From an uncultured Lachnospiraceae bacterium (lineage in GTDB: Bacteria; Bacillota; Clostridia; Lachnospirales; Lachnospiraceae), in NCBI GenBank assembly GCA_900542015.1, contig UQLY01000010.1:1-64000 (forward strand): DNA of 64,000 bases, read 5' to 3'. Positions 7,930 through 17,749 of the stretch are shown piece by piece. Made by a program: the position numbers and the translations under genes. The number at the start of each line of letters is the position of its first letter. Within the stretch, counting starts at the first letter, position 1. Below the pieces are notes generated by a model, which was not told where the DNA came from, did not search any database, and worked only from the letters and a program-made list of their open reading frames with translations.

Positions 7930-8337
7930 ATGAATTTTGCGGAGAAGCTATCGAGATTAAGGGTGCAGAGGGGATATTCTCAGGAAGCGCTTGCGGAGAA
8001 GCTGTATGTGAGCAGGCAGGCTGTTTCAAAATGGGAAGTGGGAACAACTCTGCCGGAGACGGAAAAGCTGATTGCAATCAGCGACTTTTTTAATGTATCC
8101 ATTGATTATCTGCTGAAAGACAATATACAACTGAACGGGGACGACGGGCTGGACAGAATTGTGCTGAAATTTCTGGGAGCGGCGCAGGACATGGACGAGA
8201 TATCAAAAAAGATGGTGTGCATTATGAAAGACGGCGTGATTGACCGGAAGGAAAAGGAAGAACTGGAATATATCACGAAGGCACTGGAGGAGATAGCGGG
8301 CATCATTATAGAAGTAAAACAGCGAATGAATATTTGA
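7930..8337 (+). CDS. XRE-family helix-turn-helix regulator
   Basis: The 135-aa protein has an N-terminal XRE/Cro HTH (residues 2-60; LSRLRVQRGYSQEALAEKL then VSRQAVSKWEVG), typical of small clostridial regulators, and a C-terminal part of about 70 residues with two predicted helices and a charged end. I start at the ATG with GGTGGAGGT upstream, not at the GTG that lies within that site. No partner gene is adjacent on the same strand, so the target is unknown. A hairpin with T-run follows 65 bases downstream. Confidence 0.85.
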   Translation: MNFAEKLSRLRVQRGYSQEALAEKLYVSRQAVSKWEVGTTLPETEKLIAISDFFNVSIDYLLKDNIQLNGDDGLDRIVLKFLGAAQDMDEISKKMVCIMKDGVIDRKEKEELEYITKALEEIAGIIIEVKQRMNI

Positions 8338-8401
8338 ATGCAATCACAGGTTGCGTATTCGCATATAAATCAGGTGGAATCGGGGGGAGATTTCCATAGA
8401 G

Positions 8402-8454
8402 GAAGAGAGCTATTGCGGCACAGAACAGGTTTCTGCAGGCAATGGCTCTTTTTC
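8402..8454 (+). terminator. Intrinsic terminator after the XRE gene
   Basis: GAAGAGAGCTATTGC at 8402-8416 pairs, with small mismatches, with GCAATGGCTCTTTTTC at 8439-8454, giving a stem followed by a T-run. Confidence 0.65.
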
Positions 8455-8508
8455 GTATTGCATTTGGGCATTTCATTGCGGGTTTTTTAACCGCATCAAC
8501 TTCCTGTC

Positions 8509-8537
8509 TTGACAATGCAGGTAATATCGCATATGAT
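8509..8537 (+). promoter_or_regulatory. Promoter of the TetR / kinase-like / MATE operon
   Basis: TTGACA (8509-8514) and TATGAT (8532-8537) with a 17-bp spacer lie 38 bases upstream of the TetR start codon. No equally good promoter was seen before the next two genes, which follow after 70 bases and by overlap. Confidence 0.78.
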
Positions 8538-8575
8538 AGCTATGAACAAATTAAAAAGTATTCATAGGTGGACAT

Positions 8576-9202
8576 ATGGCAAAGGCGTTTACAGAAAAAG
8601 AAAAAGAGGAAATCCGAAGAAGATTGCAGGACGAAGGGCTGAAAAAGTTTAAGGAGAAGGGGCTGAAAAGGGTATCTGTCCGGGAACTGACACAGGCGGC
8701 AGGGATTGCACAGGGGGGCTTTTATACCTTTTATGAAAGTAAGGAAGCCCTGCTGTTAGACTGTGTAAACAGAAGGATTACGGAAAAAATAGAAGCTTTT
8801 ACAGGCGGTTCGCTGGAACAGTATCAGGAAGAAATGCGGGAGCCGATATCCTTTCTGGCGGAAAGATTTTATATGACCGGAATGCACTTAAAGGATAATC
8901 TTGTTTTTAACAACCTGATCAGTGATTCGGTCAACATTATTCTTGGGGATTATGACAATCTGGAACAAAACAGTGTCCGTGCAATCAAAGGGCTTTTGAT
9001 CCGGCTCATTGATTGGTGGGAGCGGCATGGGCTGATTGTGACGGTGGATACCAAAGGACTTCGCGCTTTCATGAAGGCGGGAGCCGTCCTTTTTATGAAC
9101 GAGGAAATCATCGGGAAAGAGTATTTTCCGGAAATCTTCCGATCCTTTGTCTATGAAAATACGGCGCGTTACTTTCAGGTAACCGGTGCTTTTAAACCTT
9201 GA
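8576..9202 (+). CDS. TetR-family regulator of the kinase-like/MATE operon
   Basis: The 208-aa protein has a TetR HTH at about residues 14-60 (LKKFKEKGLKRVSVRELTQ, then AGIAQGGFYTFYESKEALL) and a helical ligand-sensing C-terminus. GGTGG precedes the start ATG. It is the first gene of a group with a PEP-dikinase-like enzyme and a MATE efflux protein, so it most likely represses this group and senses a drug or toxic metabolite. The ligand is not predictable. Confidence 0.88.
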   Translation: MAKAFTEKEKEEIRRRLQDEGLKKFKEKGLKRVSVRELTQAAGIAQGGFYTFYESKEALLLDCVNRRITEKIEAFTGGSLEQYQEEMREPISFLAERFYMTGMHLKDNLVFNNLISDSVNIILGDYDNLEQNSVRAIKGLLIRLIDWWERHGLIVTVDTKGLRAFMKAGAVLFMNEEIIGKEYFPEIFRSFVYENTARYFQVTGAFKP

Positions 9203-9272
9203 CTGCATTCAGGGGGTTTTTTAACCATTGGCAATGAACAAAAATGAAAATATTCACAGATGGGAGAAGCTT

Positions 9273-11690
9273 ATGTATATTCAGCGATTTGAAGATATTA
9301 CGAAAAAAGATATTAAAACAGCGGGAGGGAAGGGCGCAAACTTAGGAGAAATGACAAGAGCCGGTATTCCGGTGCCTCCGGGAGCGGTATTGACGGTACA
9401 GGCGTATCAGCGTTTTATGGAGTACAACAAAGTCGATGTTTCCAATAAACCGGATGAAATCCGCAACGCTATTTTGGCGGGGAATATGCCAAAAGACGTG
9501 CAGGAGGAAATAGCAGGGTTTTATCGGGGGCTTGCAGAAGAGGCAAGAGTTGCGGTCCGTTCTTCCGCTACTGCGGAGGACCTTGAGGACGCCGGCTTTG
9601 CGGGTCAGCAGGAAACTTTTTTAAATGTGCAGGGAGAGGATATGCTCATAAACAGTATTAAAGCCTGTTATGCTTCGCTATGGGGAGACCGGGCGGTGAG
9701 CTATCGGAAGGAAAAAGGATATGATACGAAGCCTGTGGCGCTTGCAGCGGTGATTCAACGTATGGTGGAAAGCGAAACTGCAGGCGTACTTTTTACGCAA
9801 AACCCTGCTAACGGAAAAGAGGACGAAATGCTGATCAATTCCTCCTATGGGCTTGGGGAAGCCGTGGTGTCCGGTGCAGTCAGCCCGGATGAAGTGATAT
9901 GTACAAGGGACGGACATATCATAAAGCAGGTAATCGGCAGCAAAGAGATTAAGGTGGTTTACGGTAAGAAGCAGACGGTAACAGTACCGGTAAAAGCAGA
10001 GGAAAAAAGTAAGCTGTCTCTTACAACCCGTCAGATAAAGAAGCTTGTGGACAAGGGGATAGAAATTGAAACGCACTATCAGTCGCCTATGGACATTGAA
10101 TGGGCGTTTGTTGGAGAAGAGCTCTATATTCTCCAGGCAAGGGCAATTACGGCAAAAGCGGCGCAGACATTTGAAGAAGCGTGGATGCCGCCGATACGTC
10201 CCATCAATCAGAAAATGAAAGAAAGCCTTCTTTTTATGCTGGAAAAGGAGCCCTTTTCTTACTACCCGCTGGATTATGATTTTTCCATGATTCTCGGAAA
10301 ACAGAAAGAGATCATTTTTGCACAGGGAGGCATCAAAATAGACAATGAATGCGGCATAGATAAAGACGGTTTTATGTCGCTGCCTACGTTAAAATTCGGA
10401 CTTGGAAAAGAAATAGTCCATCTTCCCGCGATGTTTAAGGATATGAAAAATCACCCGGAAAATGTGAGAAAGGCAAAGGCGGTGCTAAAGTATGCAGAGC
10501 CGAAGATCCATGCGTTTGCCGATATGGATTGCTCTCATATGAAAATGGAGGACTGTTTGCAGGGACTTACGGATTTGTATCAAATGGTTACCGATGTCGC
10601 TTATGCGCGGTTTTACTATGCGGTTTTTCCGGGATTTCTGATGAACGGGAAGCTGGAAAAATATTTAAAGAGGGTGGATCAGAATCTTACCGCCTACAAT
10701 TTGCTGTCGGGCTTGTCATACAAAACGGCGGATATTAACCGCGATCTGGGAGCTTTGGCTAAAAGAATCAAAGAGGATCATACCCTGACGGAAGCTGTGT
10801 CGGCAGGAAGCGGTTATGAAGAAATAACGGATCAGTTTCCCGAAGCTGACGAATGGTTTCAGGGGTTTTTGGCAAAACACGGATATAAGTCCGATTTTAA
10901 CTGTTATTGTTTTACAGCGAAAACATGGCTGGAGGATAAGGATAGATTTTTGCAGGTGCTGAAACCGCTTTTGTCGGCAGAAGGAGAGAAAGAAATGTCT
11001 CTGACAGAAGGGGAAAACTGTTATAAGGAATTGCTTGGGAAAATGACATATGGGATGAAGGAAAAACAGCAAAAGGAAGTGGTGCGGCAGGCGGAATGCT
11101 ATCGGTTTTATCATGTGTTCCGGGAGGAAACGCAATATTTATGGGAAACAGCCTTTTATGCCTGCAGGAAACTGTTAAAGCGCACGGCGGATCTGCTTGG
11201 CGCGACCGAAGGGGAGCTTTGGTACCTGTTTTGGGAAGAATTGCAGGAGGCTATGAAACGGCAAAAATTGAATGAGGAGGATTGGAATAAGATAGGAAGG
11301 CGCAGGGAGCTTCGTCCTACGGTAGAGGAATATTGGCGAAGGCAGCAGTGGGAGGCTCTCAAAGGAGACGAAAAAACAATTAAGGGAATCAGCGGGAGCA
11401 CAGGGGAAGCAATAGGAGAAGTCTGCATTGTGACAAGCCCGGCGGAATTTTGCCGGTTAAAGAAGGGAGACATTCTGGTGTGCCGTTATACGGACCCGGA
11501 GTGGACGCCGTTATTTACCCTTGCCGCCGCAGTAGTTTCGGATACCGGCGGAGCATTGTCCCACGCGGCAATCGTGGCAAGAGAATATCATATTCCGGCT
11601 GTCCTTGCTACCGGATGCGCCACAACGCAGTTAGAAGACGGGGAGAAGGTGTTTGTCAACGGTACGTCGGGGGAGGTGCGCCGCCTTTGA
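9273..11690 (+). CDS. PEP-synthase / rifampicin-phosphotransferase-like enzyme
   Basis: The 805-aa protein has an N-terminal pyruvate-phosphate-dikinase ATP-grasp region (GGKGANLGEM; VRSSATAEDLEDAGFAGQQE; SPMDIEWAF closing near residue 295), a long central region without a recognised motif, and a C-terminal swivelling phosphohistidine domain with DTGGALSHAAIVARE, where His764 would carry phosphate. This three-part plan is that of PEP synthases and of rifampicin phosphotransferases (about 865 aa), which use ATP to inactivate rifamycins. The central region would decide the substrate and I cannot read it. I place the start at the ATG after GGGAGAAG; in-frame starts up to 45 bases upstream lack such a site. 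It follows a TetR gene and overlaps a MATE pump gene, which favours detoxification over central metabolism. Confidence 0.8.
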   Translation: MYIQRFEDITKKDIKTAGGKGANLGEMTRAGIPVPPGAVLTVQAYQRFMEYNKVDVSNKPDEIRNAILAGNMPKDVQEEIAGFYRGLAEEARVAVRSSATAEDLEDAGFAGQQETFLNVQGEDMLINSIKACYASLWGDRAVSYRKEKGYDTKPVALAAVIQRMVESETAGVLFTQNPANGKEDEMLINSSYGLGEAVVSGAVSPDEVICTRDGHIIKQVIGSKEIKVVYGKKQTVTVPVKAEEKSKLSLTTRQIKKLVDKGIEIETHYQSPMDIEWAFVGEELYILQARAITAKAAQTFEEAWMPPIRPINQKMKESLLFMLEKEPFSYYPLDYDFSMILGKQKEIIFAQGGIKIDNECGIDKDGFMSLPTLKFGLGKEIVHLPAMFKDMKNHPENVRKAKAVLKYAEPKIHAFADMDCSHMKMEDCLQGLTDLYQMVTDVAYARFYYAVFPGFLMNGKLEKYLKRVDQNLTAYNLLSGLSYKTADINRDLGALAKRIKEDHTLTEAVSAGSGYEEITDQFPEADEWFQGFLAKHGYKSDFNCYCFTAKTWLEDKDRFLQVLKPLLSAEGEKEMSLTEGENCYKELLGKMTYGMKEKQQKEVVRQAECYRFYHVFREETQYLWETAFYACRKLLKRTADLLGATEGELWYLFWEELQEAMKRQKLNEEDWNKIGRRRELRPTVEEYWRRQQWEALKGDEKTIKGISGSTGEAIGEVCIVTSPAEFCRLKKGDILVCRYTDPEWTPLFTLAAAVVSDTGGALSHAAIVAREYHIPAVLATGCATTQLEDGEKVFVNGTSGEVRRL

Positions 11691-13024
11691 AAAAGCGAAG
11701 AGAGGAAATGCTGACGGCGCCGGTGGAAAAACTGATCTGCCGTATGGCGCTGCCGACGATACTGGGCATGTTGGTAACTGCTGTTTACAGTATGACCGAT
11801 ACCTTTTTCATTGGTCTGCTGAAAAACACCACGCTGACGGCAGCGGTCGGCATTGTTTTCTATTTTATGTCGCTGGTGCAGGCGGTGGGCTTTCTGTTTG
11901 GTTATGGTTCGGGAAATTATATAGCCGGATGTATCGGTCGGGACGAGGAAGAAAATGCCGGCAGGATGGCGGCAACAGGTTTTGTGTTTGCCGTCGGTGC
12001 CGGTATTTTCATTATGGGAGCGGGATATTTGTTTTTACCGGAGTTAGTCAATACTCTGGGCGGCAGCGCATCCCCCGGGCTGCAGGAGGCTGCCCGTGAA
12101 ATGCTTCTGGTGTTTCTGACCGGAGTCCCCGGGATGACAGGGGCGCTCTGTCTGTATAACCAACTGAGGCTGGAAGGAAATGCCGACAGAGCGATTCTGG
12201 GGATGGGGACAGGGATGCTTTTGAATATGGTGTTGGACCCTGTTTTTATTCTCGGCGCAGGTATGGGAGTTTGCGGAGCGGCATTAGCAACCGTAATCGG
12301 TCAGTATGCAGGGCTGGCGGCTTTGTGGTTTCTTTCTTTTAAAGGCGGCTGCATACCGGTAAGACTGATTCATTGCGTGGCGGAAAAAGAAATTCTGAAA
12401 GCATTATTCTGCGGGGGTTCTCCGAATTTTTTGCGTCAAAGCATTACTACAATATCCGGCGTTCTATTGAATCACGTTGCAGGTTTTTATGGCGACACGG
12501 CGATTGCGGCGTTTACGGTTGCCAATCGTATTTTGTCCATGCTGACGGCGGGCGTAATAGGCTTCGGACAGGGGTATCAAAGCGTATGCGCCGTCAATTT
12601 CGGGGCGGGAAAGGGAAACCGGGTAAAGCGCGGCTTTTATTTCTGCGTTTTCGTATCAACCGTCGTACTGATTGTCCTGGCAGCCGGCACAGCGGCTTTT
12701 GCGCCGAAGCTGGTTGCTTTATTTGCAAAGGAAAAGGCGGTTTGTATGCTGGGGACCCGGATATTGCGGTGGGAATGCGCGGCGCTTCCCTTTATGGGAT
12801 ACACCACAATTGCAGGGATGTTTCTGCAAAATATAGGGCAGTTTGGAAAAGCGGCAGCGGTTACCTCGCTCAGGCAGGGGATTTTGTTTATTCCGTTACT
12901 GATCCTGCTGCCGAAAGTTATGGGACTGGAAGGATTGATTGGCGCGCAGCCGCTTGCCGATTTGCTTGCGTTTTCGATAGCCGTCATAATCGGGACGGGG
13001 CAGATGAAAATTAAAGGCTTATAA
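11687..13024 (+). CDS. MATE-family multidrug efflux protein
   Basis: The 445-aa membrane protein has about twelve hydrophobic segments in two similar halves and the MATE opening APVEKLICRMALPTILGMLV with YSMTDTFFIG. MATE proteins expel cationic drugs or metabolites using Na+ or H+ gradients. I choose a TTG start that overlaps the stop of the preceding gene (TTGA), because GGGAGGTG lies 8 bases before it and the product then begins (M)KKRREEMLTAPVEK; an internal ATG seven codons on is the alternative. The frame is open much further upstream, but only as a shadow of the preceding gene. Overlap implies translational coupling with the dikinase-like enzyme. Confidence 0.88.
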   Translation: MKKRREEMLTAPVEKLICRMALPTILGMLVTAVYSMTDTFFIGLLKNTTLTAAVGIVFYFMSLVQAVGFLFGYGSGNYIAGCIGRDEEENAGRMAATGFVFAVGAGIFIMGAGYLFLPELVNTLGGSASPGLQEAAREMLLVFLTGVPGMTGALCLYNQLRLEGNADRAILGMGTGMLLNMVLDPVFILGAGMGVCGAALATVIGQYAGLAALWFLSFKGGCIPVRLIHCVAEKEILKALFCGGSPNFLRQSITTISGVLLNHVAGFYGDTAIAAFTVANRILSMLTAGVIGFGQGYQSVCAVNFGAGKGNRVKRGFYFCVFVSTVVLIVLAAGTAAFAPKLVALFAKEKAVCMLGTRILRWECAALPFMGYTTIAGMFLQNIGQFGKAAAVTSLRQGILFIPLLILLPKVMGLEGLIGAQPLADLLAFSIAVIIGTGQMKIKGL

Positions 13025-13092
13025 CTTGAAAATTCCGACAGAATGTAATAATATATTTTTATATATCTTGAGATAGGGAAGTGATTGTACGC

Positions 13093-13587
13093 ATGAACGA
13101 TATGTGTGTGGAGCTGTTGGTAAAGAAACCGGATTTAAAGGCGGCGTCGGTACTTCATAATGTAATGATCGGTCTGGGCGTTGTGTTGTTTTTGTTCGGT
13201 TTGTTCAGCAGATTCCTGATTACCCTGTCCGGACTGTTGCTTTGCGGCGGAGCGTGGCTGTTGATGCAAAACGCCAATATCGAGTACGAGTATCTGTATC
13301 TGGATAAGGAGCTGTCGGTGGACAAGATTAAGAATCAGTCCAGCAGAAAGAAGGTTGCGACCTATCGTCTGGAGACGATGGAGGTCATGGCGCCCAGGGA
13401 TTCGTACAGACTGGCGCCCTATCAAAATCTCAAGGTGCGGGATTTCTCTTCAGAGACGAAGGAGGGAAATGCGTTTGAACTGGTAGTGGAAGGGGAAAAA
13501 GGAAAGGAGCGCATCATCATTGATACCAATGAGGATTTGATAAAAGCGATGAAGATGGCGGCTCCCAGATGTGTGTTTACAGACTAA
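13093..13587 (+). CDS. DUF6106 family membrane protein
   Basis: The 164-aa protein has two hydrophobic segments between about residues 22 and 60 and a cytoplasmic or surface beta-rich tail (IEYEYLYLDKELSVDKI, then EVMAPRDSYRLAPYQN). It resembles the uncharacterised DUF6106 proteins found in Lachnospiraceae. The start ATG lies 8 bases after AGGGAAGTGA; the GTG inside that site is less likely. It sits 26 bases before guaB and may share a transcript with it. No function is known. Confidence 0.65.
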   Translation: MNDMCVELLVKKPDLKAASVLHNVMIGLGVVLFLFGLFSRFLITLSGLLLCGGAWLLMQNANIEYEYLYLDKELSVDKIKNQSSRKKVATYRLETMEVMAPRDSYRLAPYQNLKVRDFSSETKEGNAFELVVEGEKGKERIIIDTNEDLIKAMKMAAPRCVFTD

Positions 13588-13613
13588 AACAAAATTAGAC
13601 GGAGGAAAAGGAA

Positions 13614-15071
13614 ATGGGTCAGATTATTGGCGAAGGAATTACGTTTGACGACGTGCTTTTAGTACCCGGTTATTCACAGGTAATTCCCAATCAGGTAGAC
13701 TTATCTACGTATTTGACAAAAAAGATCAAATTGAACATTCCTATGATGAGCGCGGGAATGGATACCGTTACGGAACACCGTATGGCAATCGCGATGGCAA
13801 GGCAGGGCGGTATCGGTATCATTCATAAGAACATGACGATTGAGCAGCAGGCGGAAGAGGTAGATAAGGTAAAGCGTTCTGAAAACGGCGTTATTACTGA
13901 TCCGTTTTCCCTGACGCCGGAGCATACCTTAAAGGACGCGGATGATCTGATGGCTAAATTCCGTATTTCCGGCGTGCCGATTACGGAAGGAAAGAAGCTG
14001 GTAGGTATTATTACCAACCGCGATCTGAAATTTGAGACGGATTTTTCCAAAAAGATTAAAGAGTGCATGACTTCCGAGGGGCTGATTACGGCGAAGGAAG
14101 GCATTACCCTTGAGGAAGCTAAGGCGGTTTTGGCAAAGGCGAGAAAAGAAAAGCTTCCGATCGTGGACGATGATTTTAATTTAAAAGGGTTAATTACGAT
14201 TAAGGATATTGAGAAGACGATTAAATATCCTCTTGCGGCGAAGGATTCCCAGGGCAGGCTTCTTTGCGGCGCGGCAGTGGGCATTACGGCAAACTGCCTT
14301 GAGCGCGTGGCTGCGCTGGTAGAGGCGAAGGTCGATGTGGTTGTACTGGACTCCGCCCACGGACATTCCCAGAATGTATTAAACTGTGTGAAGATGATTA
14401 AAGATGCTTATCCCGATCTGCAGGTTATCGCAGGTAATGTAGCGACGGGCGAAGGTACGAAGGCGTTGATTGAAGCGGGCGCGGACGCCGTTAAGGTCGG
14501 CATCGGACCCGGTTCCATCTGTACGACCCGTGTGGTTGCGGGTATCGGCGTACCGCAGATTACTGCGATTATGAGCGCATATGAGGTGGCGAAAGAGTAC
14601 GGCATACCGATTATTGCGGACGGCGGTATTAAATTCTCCGGCGATATGACAAAGGCGATCGCAGCAGGCGGAAACGTATGTATGATGGGGTCGATTTTTG
14701 CAGGATGCGATGAATCCCCCGGAACCTTTGAGCTGTTTCAGGGCAGAAAATATAAGGTATACCGCGGTATGGGTTCCATCGCGGCTATGGAAAACGGGTC
14801 CAAGGACCGTTATTTCCAGACCGACGCGAAGAAGCTTGTGCCCGAAGGCGTAGAGGGACGTGTGGCGTATAAGGGTACGGTGGAAGATACCGTGTTCCAG
14901 TTGATGGGAGGACTGCGTTCCGGTATGGGGTACTGCGGAACGCCTACCATTGAGGATTTAAAGACAAAAGGCAGATTTGTGAAGATTTCGGCGGCTTCTT
15001 TAAAGGAAAGTCATCCGCATGACATCCATATTACAAAAGAGGCGCCCAATTACAGTGTAGACGGGAATTAA
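13614..15071 (+). CDS. guaB: IMP dehydrogenase
   Basis: The 485-aa protein is IMP dehydrogenase, which oxidises IMP to XMP with NAD+, the first committed step to GMP. The TIM barrel is split by a pair of CBS domains (about residues 90-205), and the catalytic loop GIGPGSICTTRVV places the active-site cysteine at residue 303. The flap region RGMGSIAAMENGSKDRYFQ and the C-terminal GLRSGMGYCG are present. The ribosome site GGAGGAAAAGG lies before ATG. Length and motifs match the family throughout. Confidence 0.98.
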   Translation: MGQIIGEGITFDDVLLVPGYSQVIPNQVDLSTYLTKKIKLNIPMMSAGMDTVTEHRMAIAMARQGGIGIIHKNMTIEQQAEEVDKVKRSENGVITDPFSLTPEHTLKDADDLMAKFRISGVPITEGKKLVGIITNRDLKFETDFSKKIKECMTSEGLITAKEGITLEEAKAVLAKARKEKLPIVDDDFNLKGLITIKDIEKTIKYPLAAKDSQGRLLCGAAVGITANCLERVAALVEAKVDVVVLDSAHGHSQNVLNCVKMIKDAYPDLQVIAGNVATGEGTKALIEAGADAVKVGIGPGSICTTRVVAGIGVPQITAIMSAYEVAKEYGIPIIADGGIKFSGDMTKAIAAGGNVCMMGSIFAGCDESPGTFELFQGRKYKVYRGMGSIAAMENGSKDRYFQTDAKKLVPEGVEGRVAYKGTVEDTVFQLMGGLRSGMGYCGTPTIEDLKTKGRFVKISAASLKESHPHDIHITKEAPNYSVDGN

Positions 15072-15107
15072 AAGCAAAAGAGTATGTATGTTTGTGGGGA
15101 GGGGTAT

Positions 15108-17747
15108 ATGCAGCAATTGTTTGACAATGCAGAGCTACAAAAGGTGCAGGATTATTTCTGCACCTTAACCCGTTTATTTGCCTGCTGCGTAGATGCAGAC
15201 GGCAAAAAGATAACGGAAATATCGGGGAATGAAAACGGGATTCGGACGATCAAAGAACATATCCCGGACGAGCATTTTTACCGGCTGCATAAAAGGGTAT
15301 CCGACAGCCGGTTTGAGGATATGGTGGTTGAGTCCACGGAATATGACAATGTCAGACTGGCGGCGGTTTCCGTCCGGGAGGAGGGAAGCGCAAACGCCTG
15401 CTGGCTTATTTGTTGTGTTTTAAAGGATGTGCGGGAAGGAAACCTGCTGGAAATTCCCGTTGAGGGAATAGAAACGGATGATTTTTATGCGGCGCTGGAT
15501 TTTCTTGCGGAGACGGAACGCAGGTATATAAAGATCAAGCGGGAAATGCCTTTGGCGCAGGCTCAGAGCGGGCGAAGCGGGTATTCGGAAAAGGAAATGA
15601 GCCGTATTTTAAAGCGTTCGGAAGCCATGACGGCAATGCTGCAGCTTTTGGAAAGCGGAGACGGCTTTGAAGATGTGTGCGGTCAGATTCTTAAGATTAT
15701 CGGGGAATATCTGGACGTTGCCGGCGCGGGACTGTTTCAGGTCAGGCATGATCCGGACCGGGTGGATATGATTGGCGGCTATACAAGTGACGACAGTCTG
15801 TTTGGTCCGGACAAGACAAGGAACTTGGAAAGGTCGGAGCTGCTGCGGGGCATAGAACCTCTCGTTTTGTCTTCGGACACGGCGGCGTCGGCGGAAATCC
15901 ACGGTAAAATGCTGACATACCGGATGAAGGCGTTTATTGCCGTTCCGATCTTTGTCGGCGAAAAGCCTGCGATGTATCTGACCGTAAGCGAACGGGAAAA
16001 GGACCGAAGCTGGCAGAAGGATGAGGTCAAATTTACAATCGACGCGGCAAAGGTATTGCAAAGTCTGTTACATAAAAGGATACGGAAAAACTCCCTTGCG
16101 GGGTCTTATGCTTCTTTGCAGGAAATCCTGGACAATGTGGGAACCGCCATTTATGTCAAGGATTCGGAAAATAAAAAATGCCTGTTTGCCAATAAACTGT
16201 TGAAAAGGACTTTTGAACAGGAACTTAACGCGGGCACTTTCGATATGCTGTTGGCGAACGCGAAGCCGTTGGGGATCAGAGAAGGCTTTTATGAAATCGA
16301 ACAAAAGGACCGGGGCAGGTGGTACGATCTGCACCATGTCCTGATCAATTGGATAGACGGGCGAAAAGTCAACTTATATGCGTTATATGATATTACGGAT
16401 AAGAAAATCTACCAGATGAAAATCGAACAGCAGGCATATACGGATTTTCTGACGGGCTTGTATAACCGCATGTGCTGTGAAAGAGATCTGGCGGTGCAGA
16501 TTGATAAAGCGAAAAAACAGAAAAACCGCGGCGGAATCCTTTATATGGACCTGGATGATTTCAAACACATCAATGACGGGCTGGGGCATCAGTACGGAGA
16601 CGTGCTGTTGCAATCCATTTCCCATATTTTTCAGAGAATAGAAGGCATCAGTGAAAGCTGTTACCGCATGGGCGGGGACGAATTTGTTATTATCGTTTCG
16701 CCGGAAAGTTTTTACCGGCTTGATGCGATCATCGAAGAAATCAGAGAAATTTTCAGCAGACCGTGGTATTTAAAGGACGCCGATTATTATTGCACGATGA
16801 GTATGGGCGTATGCGTATATCCCGAGGACGGGGATAGCGTTGCCGATTTGATTAAAAAGGCTGATATCGCCATGTACGAGGCAAAGAGAAAGGGAAAGAA
16901 CCGGATTGTCAAATATTCGGAAAGCCTCGGCTCTTCCTCCAACAAGAGGCTGGATATGGAAAAGAACATGCGGAACGCTACCAGCGATAATTGCAGCGAG
17001 TTCAGCGTATATTTCCAGCCGATTATCGATATCCAAAAACCGGGAACGCCCTGTACCGGCGCCGAGGCGCTGGTCAGATGGAATTCGGCGGCGCTGGGCT
17101 TTATCCCGCCGGCTGATTTTATTCCGCTTGCCGAGTATCTGGGGCTGATCACGCCCATCGGCAATTATGTGCTGCGGGAAGCGTGTTATGCCTGCAGGAA
17201 GTGGAACGACAACGGGCATCCCGATTATAAGGTAAACGTCAACCTGTCGGTGGTACAGCTTTTGCAAAGCGATATTACGGATGTGGTCAGCCGCGCGCTT
17301 CACGATACCGGCATTGATCCCCGCAATCTGACCCTGGAGGTAACGGAGAGCCTGGCGATCAATGATATGAAGAGGATGAAAATTATTTTAAACGATATCA
17401 GGAAACTGGGAGTCCGTATTGCGCTGGACGATTTCGGAACCGGATATTCTTCGCTCAATCATATCAGGGAAATTCCGCTGGATGTGATCAAAGTGGATCA
17501 GAGCTTTGTAAGGGATCTGGCGGAGGACGGATATTCCCAATCCTTTATTAAGATGGTGGCGGAGCTTGCCTCGGCAATCGATGTGAACATCTGCGTCGAA
17601 GGAATTGAAACAAAAGAACAATACAAAGTGTTGGAAGGCATGAAAGTCCGGCTGGTACAGGGGTATTATTTTGATAAGCCGCTGCCGCGGGAGGCATTTG
17701 AAAAGAAATATGTGGAAACGCAGGAAACGGACGAAAGAGGGGAATAA
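15108..17747 (+). CDS. Sensor protein with GAF, PAS-like, GGDEF and EAL domains (c-di-GMP turnover)
   Basis: The 879-aa protein has an N-terminal sensor of about 110 residues that may be PocR-like, a GAF domain (about 180-325), a PAS-like segment (about 335-435), a GGDEF domain (signature GGDEF at 522-526) and an EAL domain (EAL at 653-655). EAL catalytic motifs look complete: LEVTES, IALDDFGTGYSSL, IKVDQSF, VEGIET, QGYYFDKPLP. The GGDEF signature is intact, but no RxxD inhibitory site stands before it. It could therefore make, break or switch c-di-GMP in response to a ligand. No transmembrane helix is visible, so it is cytoplasmic. The start follows GGGGAGGGG; an ATG eight codons earlier lacks one. 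It overlaps neither neighbour and is probably cotranscribed with DUF2339, 2 bases downstream. Confidence 0.9.
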   Translation: MQQLFDNAELQKVQDYFCTLTRLFACCVDADGKKITEISGNENGIRTIKEHIPDEHFYRLHKRVSDSRFEDMVVESTEYDNVRLAAVSVREEGSANACWLICCVLKDVREGNLLEIPVEGIETDDFYAALDFLAETERRYIKIKREMPLAQAQSGRSGYSEKEMSRILKRSEAMTAMLQLLESGDGFEDVCGQILKIIGEYLDVAGAGLFQVRHDPDRVDMIGGYTSDDSLFGPDKTRNLERSELLRGIEPLVLSSDTAASAEIHGKMLTYRMKAFIAVPIFVGEKPAMYLTVSEREKDRSWQKDEVKFTIDAAKVLQSLLHKRIRKNSLAGSYASLQEILDNVGTAIYVKDSENKKCLFANKLLKRTFEQELNAGTFDMLLANAKPLGIREGFYEIEQKDRGRWYDLHHVLINWIDGRKVNLYALYDITDKKIYQMKIEQQAYTDFLTGLYNRMCCERDLAVQIDKAKKQKNRGGILYMDLDDFKHINDGLGHQYGDVLLQSISHIFQRIEGISESCYRMGGDEFVIIVSPESFYRLDAIIEEIREIFSRPWYLKDADYYCTMSMGVCVYPEDGDSVADLIKKADIAMYEAKRKGKNRIVKYSESLGSSSNKRLDMEKNMRNATSDNCSEFSVYFQPIIDIQKPGTPCTGAEALVRWNSAALGFIPPADFIPLAEYLGLITPIGNYVLREACYACRKWNDNGHPDYKVNVNLSVVQLLQSDITDVVSRALHDTGIDPRNLTLEVTESLAINDMKRMKIILNDIRKLGVRIALDDFGTGYSSLNHIREIPLDVIKVDQSFVRDLAEDGYSQSFIKMVAELASAIDVNICVEGIETKEQYKVLEGMKVRLVQGYYFDKPLPREAFEKKYVETQETDERGE

Positions 17748-17749
17748 CC

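Noticed and set aside
11450..11686. 79-residue N-terminal extension of the MATE protein
   Set aside because: It overlaps the conserved end of the dikinase-like gene, has no family similarity, and a TTG with a good ribosome site lies at the right place.
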